From NCBI RefSeq assembly GCF_015356115.1, contig NZ_CP063056.1:1364001-1428000 (forward strand): a stretch of DNA of 64,000 nt. Direction: 5' to 3'. Below are positions 45,801 through 51,873 of this stretch, in pieces. A program made the position numbers and the translations under genes. The notes beneath the pieces were generated by a model. It searched no databases, was not told the DNA's origin, and saw only the letters and a list, made by a program, of their open reading frames with translations. Position 1 is the stretch's first letter; each line of letters begins with the position of its first letter. This stretch comes from Rodentibacter haemolyticus (lineage in GTDB: Bacteria > Pseudomonadota > Gammaproteobacteria > Enterobacterales > Pasteurellaceae).

Positions 45801-48800
45801 CTTGAAGAAAACGTCAGCTACCAAGACAACAAACGTACTGATGATAACATTAAAGCTCGTACCGCACATCAACTGAGCTTAACCGGTGTGGAGCAACATC
45901 ATAGCAACACCTTATTCGGAATCAATGCACAACCATTGGGGCAGTTGGAAAAGAAAGATAATGCTTTATTTACAGCATTAAACGGTGATAACAGACAGGT
46001 TAATCCCCATGAAGCTTCAACCCGTAAGTTAGAACGCATTAGCTTAGCGAATAATATAGAAGTACGAAGTATTCAGCCGAACCTAGCCGTGCCGCAAAAT
46101 GTACTTTATCGAGTAAACCCTGATCCGAGCAGCAAAGTATTAATCGAAACCGATCCGGATTTCACCAACCGAAAACGTTGGTTAAGCAGTGATTATATGT
46201 TCAATGCCTTACGTTATGAGCCGAATCAAATGCAAAAACGTTTGGGTGATGGGTTTTATGAACAGCGATTGGTGCGAGAGCAAATCAACCGTTTAACCGG
46301 TAGAAACTTTGTCGGGAATTATCGGGATTTTGACAGCCAGTACCGAGGTTTAATGGATGCGGGGGTGACGTTTGCGCAAAAATTTAATTTACGCCCGGGC
46401 ATTGCGTTATCGCCAAGCCAGGTGGCACAGCTTACCACGGATATTGTGTGGTTTGAACCGCAATCGGTACGTTTGCCTAATGGCACGGTTGCTCAAGTAC
46501 TTGCGCCTAAAATTTATGCGTTAGCGAAAAAAGGCGATATCACAGGCAACGGTACGCTCCTTTCCGCCAATAAAATTACTCACACCGGTGGTGAATTTAT
46601 CAATAGCGGAACGGTGTCAGGACGCGAGTTGGTAAAATTTGACAGTGAAGCGATTCGCAACACAGGTACGTTAAGCGGTGGGGCGATTGTGGGGAATGTT
46701 TCGGGTGATGTGGAAAATATCGGCGGCACGATTGAAGCCGACCGAGCGATATTGCTTGACGTTGCCGGTAATTTCACCCACCGAAGCACTTTACATACCA
46801 CGAATGTGAATGAAAAAGGCTACCGACGCAGGGATACAAGAATCGGGCGGAAAGGTTTGTTACACGTCAAAGGTGAAAACGGCGTATTACAAATCGGGGC
46901 GAATAACATTGATATTAGCGGCGCCGATGTGATGAATGACGGCAAAGGACAGACCTATTTATCTGCAAAAAATCAGCTGAATCTGACCGCACTTTCCGTG
47001 GGATTTGATGAAAAGATGGGCGGCGGTAATCATTACCGTAATGAAAAGGTGGATGATGTGGTGGTAAGCCGCGTGTCGGGTAAGGGGGATGTGACATTAC
47101 AGGCGAATACGATTTTTAGTGAAGGCGCTGAGTTAGGGTCAAAAACCCGTTTAACTGCGCTGGCTGAAAATGATTTGGTTTTAGGTACGGCATTACGTTC
47201 TCGAGAGTTTGAGGAATATCATAAATATAAAAAACGCAATATTTTAGGCTCCTCAAGTTTAGAGCAAATGCAAACTCAGGAAACAGCAACTCACAAAGGT
47301 AGCGTGCTTGCAGGGAACGATGTTTATTTAGCCTCACGCAAAGGCAATATTCATTTAACGGCGGCAGAAGTGGTTGCGTTAAACGATATTAGTGCATTTG
47401 CGGCGAAAGATATCCTTTTAGATGCGGCGGTGAATACCGAGACCAACAGTTCACAAGAAATTCGTAAGAAGAGCGGATTGTCCGCTTCGGCAAGTCGGGG
47501 GATTGCGTCTGTCGGTTATGCCAAAAATAAATCGGATATGAGAGACAAAAATGCGGCAACGAGTGTTGCGACAACCGCTTTAAATGCCGCATCCGGTAAT
47601 CTTATCGTCTCTGCCGGTAATGGTGATGTCATTAGTCAGGCAGCCCGACTCAATGCCGGAAAAGATATCATTGTTGATGGCAATAACGTTCAGTTTAATG
47701 CCATGACAGAGCATCAGAATAACCAATTCAGTCATCAGGTAAAATCTGCCGGATTTGGGGTAAGTGCGGTTTATAACCCGCTCCAAGTGGCAAAAGATAA
47801 TTTTGGCGAACAGGCAAATCAAGGCTCTGCGGTCGGGATTATCGGCAAGATTTTAACGGCTGCGGAAGCGATGGGCAAAACCACCAACCAAATGGCAAGC
47901 CCGGGTAGCCCTTACCTGAAAGCCCAGAAAAGCACACTGAATAAAAACAGTGAAGCGCACACGGCGGTTGTCGGACAAGTCAATGCCGGCGGTAATTTAA
48001 CCATTGAAGCAAGAGAAGGTTCAATTCGCACGCAAGGCACTCAGCTTTCGGCAAAAGGTGACGGCAGCTTATGGGCGAAGAAAGACATTGTGTTGGATGT
48101 TGCTCGTTCGACCACCACACAAAATAACCGTTCAAGCCGTAAAGGCGTATCATTCGACAGTTCTAAAGGGGCGACTTCAGCGGCAGGCGTATTCAGTGAA
48201 AAAGAGCTTGGTGCGGGTGATACGGTTACGGAACAGGCGAGTGTTTTATCCTTTGGTGGCAATAGCAAACTTACTGTACAACAAGGTGATGTGCGTTTGA
48301 AAGGCACGCAATTGGTGAGCGAGGGCGACAACCGTATTTCCGCAGGCGGCAACGTGTTATTAAGCACGGCAGAAAAACGGACGGGGCATTCTACTTCTAG
48401 TGAAAAACACCGTATCGGAGAAGCGGTGGTGTCGGAAACGGAACGTTTCTCGGGTTACCATCGCCAGCTAGGTAGCGAGAATGCAGAGAGCGTGAGCCAC
48501 AGCGGCGCAATGGTGGCGAGTTTGAAAGGGAACGTTGAGATAAATGCCGGCAAGGATTTTAACCAAAAGAGCGGTCAAATTTTAGCGAAAAAACGCATCG
48601 ACATTGAAGCGGAAAACGTCACCTTTGACGTGGCCCACAACACGGGCGAAAGTGCCAGCCATCAGAGTGACTTAAAAATGGGTACTTTTGCCCGAGTGGC
48701 TTCGCCTATTATCGACTTAATTCAAGCAGTGGAAAGCGCTGTCGGGAATAAAGAAGCGAACGACCGAGTGAAAGCGGCGCAAGCCTTAGGCGTGGCGGCA

Positions 48801-51620
48801 AAAGCGTACTCGACTTACGCCAATGCAGCCGCAGGCGGTGCGTTATTACGGGTTGAAGCGGGCACGGGCTACAGCCATAGCCGAGAGAGAGTTGAATCGA
48901 AACAGGCAGAAGCACAAGGCAATCAGCTTAATGCACAACATATCCACATTCAATCCCGCCGTGGCGATATTCAAGCGAAGCAAACGGACTTCACCAGCCG
49001 AGATGCGGAAGGCAAGCGGTTAGCGGACAGCAGCATACACCTAAACGCAGCGAAAAACCTCGTGCTTGAATCCGGTCAAAGCACGGCAACACAAAAAGGC
49101 AGACAACAAAGCAGTGGTGTAGAAGTGGGCGCCGGTGCTGCGATAGGTGCTCAAACGGGTGTTTACGTTTATGTGCAAGGCGGCTTTACCAATGCGAAGC
49201 AAGATGAACGACATCTTATTCAAAACAACAGCCATTTAGACAGTGAAAGTATCCGCCTCAAAAGCGGTGGCAACACCACTTTATCGGGAGCGGTTGCCAA
49301 AGGGAAAGCGATTCACACCGAGGTGGGCGGCACCTTGAAGATAGAAAGCCGCCAAGATGAACATCACTCGAAAAGCAGCAGTGCAGGCGCAGGCGGACGG
49401 ATACAGGTGGCACTGGGAACGGCTTGGGGCGGTAGCGGTTACGGCAATGCCTCAAGCGGAAACTCGAGCAGCAAACAGGTGGTCGAGCAATCGGGCTTAT
49501 TTGCAGAGGAGGGCGGTTATCATATTAATGCGAACCACGTAGCGCTTAAGGGTGGTGCGATTGCAAGTACTAATCCGAACAATAGTGAACTGAGAACCAA
49601 CAGCCTGACGTTTAGTGATATCAAAAACGAAAGCCAAAGCCGAGCGGTAAGCGGCAGCATCAGTGCTTCAGCCAACCTCAATAAATTAGGTGGCGTGGAA
49701 GCCAAAACCGATGAGGAAGCCAAACAACAGGCAAAAATCGCTAAACTGACCGGTACGCCACAGAGCAACGGCATTAACCCGACTATCCCCTTATATGCAA
49801 GCGAAAGCGACAGCAGTGTGACCAAAGCGACCTTAACGGAAGGCAAGATTATCTTAAATAAAGACAGCCAACCGACCGAAACCACCGCGAAGGCATTGGG
49901 GATAAACACCGAGCTCAGTCAAGCCAACGAACAGACCAAAAACACCTTTGACGTCAAACAGAAGCTCAAAGAGCAACAGGTGATTGGCAATACGATAGGG
50001 GAAATCGGCGCAGCGGCTCAAGCTTATACGGAAAATAAAGCGAAGGCACTGAACGAAGAAGCTGAGGAACTTACGAAAGCAGGAAAACTCGCAGAGGCAA
50101 CACAGAAAAAACAAGAAGCGGAGAAATGGCAGACTTCGGGGGAACATAAACGCAAAGTGGAGGCGGTAACGACCGCACTTAGTCTTGCACTGGCAGGGAA
50201 ACCGACCGAAGCCATTGCGGTAGGTGCGGCATCTCCTTATGTAAACCAAGCGATAAAAACACTTACGGAACAAAGCGAAACAGCGAATATTGCGGCGCAT
50301 GTATTATGGGGAGCGATAGAAGCAGAGCTTTCGGGCGGCAAAGCGAGCACAGGCGCTATCTCGGCAGGAGTTGCTGAACTTGGCGCGAGAATATTAACCC
50401 AAGGCATTTACCAAAAAGAGCCGAGCGAACTCAACCTTGAGGAAAAAGAGCAGGTGCTTGAACTCAGCAAAGCGTTAGCGGGTGTTGCAGCAGCGGCAAC
50501 CACAAAAGGTAACACAGCGGAAACCTTAAATGCAGTCAGCATAGGTTCAACGATAGCGAAGAATGCGGTGGAGAATAACTTCCTTAGCGATGCTTCGAGA
50601 AAACGTCTTGATCAATTAAGGGATAAAGCCTTAACACAAGGCATTGATAGTCTTTCAGAAAAAGAAAAGCGTGAGTTCATTCATCTCACCCAATCTGATC
50701 AAATGAGTGATGGGTTATTGGATGTGGTTAAAAAAGGAGGGAAATTATCTGAATTTGACCGGCAAGCATTAAAAAATTATATCAATCGTTATGTGACAGA
50801 AACGATGACAGGTAATACCGCAAGGGGGGTAAAACTCGCTCGAACAATGACTAAAGATAACGCCACAGAACAATTTGAGAAGCATTATCTGAAAGGTAAT
50901 TATCAAAAAGATTATTCTTATCCTTATGCGGGGACGAATTTGATGAAAGAGCAATATGTCTCTAATTTGTCTGCTGAGTATAGGAATGTTTTAGGTTGGC
51001 GTAATGAAAATAAATCGAGATTAGAAGATCTCTATTACTCGGTGAGTAAAGATCTCAATGTCGTAGATGTGCATAATAACTCATTCCACGGAAAGCTAAG
51101 TCAATCTGTAATGGATGGCTTAACATTAGCAGGAGGCGTTGGTGTCGCAAGTGCCTCAGTATTAAGTAAAGCCCCAATCATCGGTAAAACCTTAGCGAAT
51201 GCAGCGGAGAAATATCCCCTTACTTCCGATATTGCAGTCACCGCAGTTGCTAATACGGGTTATCAACTTTCTAAAAATGACAAGTATGATCCTTACAACC
51301 TGCTACAAGCTGAGCTTTCTACAGTACTTACGAGGGGCAGACCATTAGCCCAACAAGTGAGTATTAATACGGGTATAAGCACATTAGGAACAACAGATCC
51401 TAATGACTATGGCTGGAATGTGGCAGGAGCTGTATCTGGGACATCAGCATCAGCCATAATGTCAAAAGCTTTGTCCAAAATGAATCTTGGTAAATACAAT
51501 ATTATTATTAGCCCTTTACTTTCTGGTTATTCTAATGAATATTTTGGAGATAAAGAGAATTTAAAAGGAAAAATTAATAAATTTAATGAGGTGAAATATG
51601 ACTTCATTAAAGATAAATAA
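39837..51620 (+). CDS. cdiA: CdiA contact-dependent inhibition effector
   Basis: 3,927-aa two-partner exoprotein that forms a filament and delivers its C-terminal toxin into neighbouring bacteria. I chose ATG 39837 (MNKQCFRVIFSKTLQRLVVV), an extended signal peptide; an upstream GTG/TTG start is unlikely. Signal cleavage is near residue 66. The TPS domain includes NPNGI and paired cysteines (CEGCGVIN). Long filamentous-hemagglutinin repeats, a Tyr/Pro-rich middle (about residues 1,640-2,150, the receptor-binding region in other CdiA) and a second repeat region follow. The VENN motif is at 50568-50579 (residue 3578). The 346-residue tip after VENN has hydrophobic segments (LAGGVGVASASVLSKAPIIG) and matches no nuclease I know. 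With a membrane immunity protein next, a membrane-active toxin is likely. Confidence 0.93.
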   Translation: MNKQCFRVIFSKTLQRLVVVSELAKSEGKSTEQTSLGFPQIFAKIRPLTFSLFCALGFVAFSENVLAETLIIQADKSAPKNQQPIVLQTANGLPQVNIQTPNDKGLSHNKYNHFNVDTKGAILNNSRTNTQTQQGGWIQGNPYLARGEAKVILNEVTSNNPSQLKGYLEVAGKKADVIIANPNGIYCEGCGVINSDRTTFTTGKPQIQNGNLESFVVEKGKVKVSGKGLDNSRVDYTEILARETEANAGIWSKKETKVITGKNTIKRSSSTEDLQIIHTSQTLAEENQPKFAVDVGELGGMYSGKIHLIGTEKGVGVRNAGHIGASAETLKIDSQGRIVNTGTLNANKSVTLTASQDIENKGKIENKQGDIQLTTPANIQNDGTIVARGGNILKNAAQDITQQGETLARGEVIYQAKNVNASTGSLIAADVDVQDTAKGEARTLAKMSAQGKNIRIKASQKATLQGKNIASGKIDVAASEADLDHSRTLARSISVDASQGKIQANQAELIAEKDLKLNTPTLLETQESYLKAERITTTQPSLNTRKATWEQTGSSELKLEVRDKLQNQGGTFKNQGDITVKAKGMDSRQGRFIAKGKLHIDTAKEKVDSTSGVMFANQGIQIAAGELLNDEGLIQSNQNITINTQGQALSNQHTLTKEQDKGIVALGEINIQSADLSNQQGRIVSAGKQHLNTTAEINNQQGLIYTQEDLDLKTTNLTNNQGQIYAIKQAKLTLSGNLNQQSAVINADKVTLSAQNIKSTNKSQIVANSITLTVAHQLENLNSLIQADTDSLKISSQAVDNTKGEIGSLQNKVAIDTRQQNLANQDGVIYAGTDLNLNSGILNNNNGSIVAKNNLNATISHLYQQKGTVKAEQSLNVSASSEIVSTQHSQLAGQNINIMTAGQLDNQQAEIIAGNNAVIRSKQLDNTHAAIIAEQGNLDIDTHKQTFANRQGKVSAGANLTLQSGQLDNQAGLIQSRQDMLINTHQGNLNNQETKGQSQFTDQAQNKGLISLGKLVVNTQQLLNQQGYVLSQDHQTILAQAIQNDSAVLSSLSSQKVAVAQDISNKQGRISAESATITAQSIDSTSGLLQGNSSLNIQLLGDLNNQEGRIKANDKVEIQANRLNNQKGNVNAITGHLLLSTVEKLNNTFGYLTAKQSINILANGINNYQGTVYNEQSLLHLNLKHQALENQQGKVIGKENLLIESGVITNHNGAIYAEKQGSLQVIGAIDNQQNGKIHGLGEISIQANHVDNRGGEVRTTDQLTLNVTTGINNQKVGTTGSFIESGNVLNINTNTLDNSNTKATSEKMSQGILAAKLNISAQSIDNRQGQLHSHEQSHFAVQKNLDNRQGKVTGSGAVSIEGEKLQIDNQKGRLQAKDSLSIVADEVTTNGHIEANTVRIQQQQDFITGNAINANSHLAITTKGNLINQHHLYADESVVLKANHITNNVDSRISSANTQITAQGNLINEGLINSVSPTDNAQTVVKAGGLLLNTGKGRIYGDNIALQADRIENRDKDYGNGEIKSAVVASRGRLDIAAREIDNNTAHYLSDHQVGATLFSIGEMTFGRILNAENRAEGNAEVLRNNSSVLESEGHIHLNINRIHNNNTHFVVEHVKTGNPNNDITLIKDKTKSINAHYIIPKGDGKLPSKFINTSDKEKGELSNSPYIPMKFLRWAGFSRAGQLVYESDGTKPTELKAGDKITPDMVLATRNQMDCREYTEGKTSCSYAPAGQYGPDSPIWAHFNATAPAEAAPAFPFDKLEAQPWYREEDWFSFDSSTEENDTFIPPKDPGGPPVKPVKRFFESEAKYQKRLAEYEAQLAAYPLAKEKWEFYQQNIAPYTLWEEKYKKDIEKVDKGILEHNQARMNKLGLPYYRNFWDIKFTHHREDESKVLKTVPGQILAGGTLYSNSHDFKNERSTVISGQEMRLASNVSNKSEEGLHRVTDTGTSQYTYSRWRGGFKRYHQRKWDGVNDYTRIIETPFDMDVVRLEENVSYQDNKRTDDNIKARTAHQLSLTGVEQHHSNTLFGINAQPLGQLEKKDNALFTALNGDNRQVNPHEASTRKLERISLANNIEVRSIQPNLAVPQNVLYRVNPDPSSKVLIETDPDFTNRKRWLSSDYMFNALRYEPNQMQKRLGDGFYEQRLVREQINRLTGRNFVGNYRDFDSQYRGLMDAGVTFAQKFNLRPGIALSPSQVAQLTTDIVWFEPQSVRLPNGTVAQVLAPKIYALAKKGDITGNGTLLSANKITHTGGEFINSGTVSGRELVKFDSEAIRNTGTLSGGAIVGNVSGDVENIGGTIEADRAILLDVAGNFTHRSTLHTTNVNEKGYRRRDTRIGRKGLLHVKGENGVLQIGANNIDISGADVMNDGKGQTYLSAKNQLNLTALSVGFDEKMGGGNHYRNEKVDDVVVSRVSGKGDVTLQANTIFSEGAELGSKTRLTALAENDLVLGTALRSREFEEYHKYKKRNILGSSSLEQMQTQETATHKGSVLAGNDVYLASRKGNIHLTAAEVVALNDISAFAAKDILLDAAVNTETNSSQEIRKKSGLSASASRGIASVGYAKNKSDMRDKNAATSVATTALNAASGNLIVSAGNGDVISQAARLNAGKDIIVDGNNVQFNAMTEHQNNQFSHQVKSAGFGVSAVYNPLQVAKDNFGEQANQGSAVGIIGKILTAAEAMGKTTNQMASPGSPYLKAQKSTLNKNSEAHTAVVGQVNAGGNLTIEAREGSIRTQGTQLSAKGDGSLWAKKDIVLDVARSTTTQNNRSSRKGVSFDSSKGATSAAGVFSEKELGAGDTVTEQASVLSFGGNSKLTVQQGDVRLKGTQLVSEGDNRISAGGNVLLSTAEKRTGHSTSSEKHRIGEAVVSETERFSGYHRQLGSENAESVSHSGAMVASLKGNVEINAGKDFNQKSGQILAKKRIDIEAENVTFDVAHNTGESASHQSDLKMGTFARVASPIIDLIQAVESAVGNKEANDRVKAAQALGVAAKAYSTYANAAAGGALLRVEAGTGYSHSRERVESKQAEAQGNQLNAQHIHIQSRRGDIQAKQTDFTSRDAEGKRLADSSIHLNAAKNLVLESGQSTATQKGRQQSSGVEVGAGAAIGAQTGVYVYVQGGFTNAKQDERHLIQNNSHLDSESIRLKSGGNTTLSGAVAKGKAIHTEVGGTLKIESRQDEHHSKSSSAGAGGRIQVALGTAWGGSGYGNASSGNSSSKQVVEQSGLFAEEGGYHINANHVALKGGAIASTNPNNSELRTNSLTFSDIKNESQSRAVSGSISASANLNKLGGVEAKTDEEAKQQAKIAKLTGTPQSNGINPTIPLYASESDSSVTKATLTEGKIILNKDSQPTETTAKALGINTELSQANEQTKNTFDVKQKLKEQQVIGNTIGEIGAAAQAYTENKAKALNEEAEELTKAGKLAEATQKKQEAEKWQTSGEHKRKVEAVTTALSLALAGKPTEAIAVGAASPYVNQAIKTLTEQSETANIAAHVLWGAIEAELSGGKASTGAISAGVAELGARILTQGIYQKEPSELNLEEKEQVLELSKALAGVAAAATTKGNTAETLNAVSIGSTIAKNAVENNFLSDASRKRLDQLRDKALTQGIDSLSEKEKREFIHLTQSDQMSDGLLDVVKKGGKLSEFDRQALKNYINRYVTETMTGNTARGVKLARTMTKDNATEQFEKHYLKGNYQKDYSYPYAGTNLMKEQYVSNLSAEYRNVLGWRNENKSRLEDLYYSVSKDLNVVDVHNNSFHGKLSQSVMDGLTLAGGVGVASASVLSKAPIIGKTLANAAEKYPLTSDIAVTAVANTGYQLSKNDKYDPYNLLQAELSTVLTRGRPLAQQVSINTGISTLGTTDPNDYGWNVAGAVSGTSASAIMSKALSKMNLGKYNIIISPLLSGYSNEYFGDKENLKGKINKFNEVKYDFIKDK
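48848..49910 (+). repeat. 1.06-kb direct repeat, copy in cdiA
   Basis: By eye, identical to 52031-53093 (offset 3,183 bp), with diverged homology extending about 85 bp further on the left and weakly on the right. It covers the repeat region just before the pretoxin domain of CdiA. Confidence 0.85.
50568..50579 (+). other. VENN junction of CdiA
   Basis: Codons for VENN (GTG GAG AAT AAC), the boundary between the conserved CdiA filament and the exchangeable toxin tip. The same motif is at 53781-53792 in orphan 1 and near 55,880 in orphan 2. Confidence 0.9.
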
Positions 51621-51873
51621 ATTTTTTCTATGGTGCGTAGTTTTTTTTATTGGTGTATTTATCACTCTTTTGTTAAGAGATTTATTAATAACTATATATA
51701 TATATATAAAATATAATCATATATATATTGATTTTGAATTTAAAAATGCTTTTAAAGCTACTTTAATTTTTTGTATTCCAATATGTTTACTACAATTTTG
51801 CATCTATAAATATGGAGGAGAGAAAAAAGTAAATAAATATGCAGAGAGGGTGATGAAGAAAAAGAAAAAATAA
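51598..51873 (+). CDS. cdiI: CdiI immunity protein, two-helix membrane type
   Basis: 91 aa. The ATG lies within the last codons of cdiA (overlap 23 bp) with GAGGTG as ribosome site, the usual cdiA-cdiI arrangement. Two transmembrane helices (FFLWCVVFFIGVFITLLL; ATLIFCIPICLLQFCIY) and a basic tail (KKVNKYAERVMKKKKK). A membrane-located immunity protein fits a toxin that acts in the inner membrane. It contains a (TA)8 tract at 51693-51708 and is far more AT-rich than cdiA. No family recognised. Confidence 0.75.
   Translation: MTSLKINKFFLWCVVFFIGVFITLLLRDLLITIYIYIKYNHIYIDFEFKNAFKATLIFCIPICLLQFCIYKYGGEKKVNKYAERVMKKKKK

Noticed and set aside
48041..50300. Minus-strand frames of about 100-150 codons opposite cdiA, repeated at 52,224-53,152
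   Set aside because: They occur in both copies of the direct repeat because the DNA is duplicated, not because they are conserved genes; the sense strand explains them.
38026..51620. Alternative reading as a hemopexin-binding HxuBA system or filamentous hemagglutinin
   Set aside because: The exoprotein is too large for HxuA, ends in a VENN-bounded variable tip, and is followed by an overlapping small immunity gene and orphan tips, which mark CDI.
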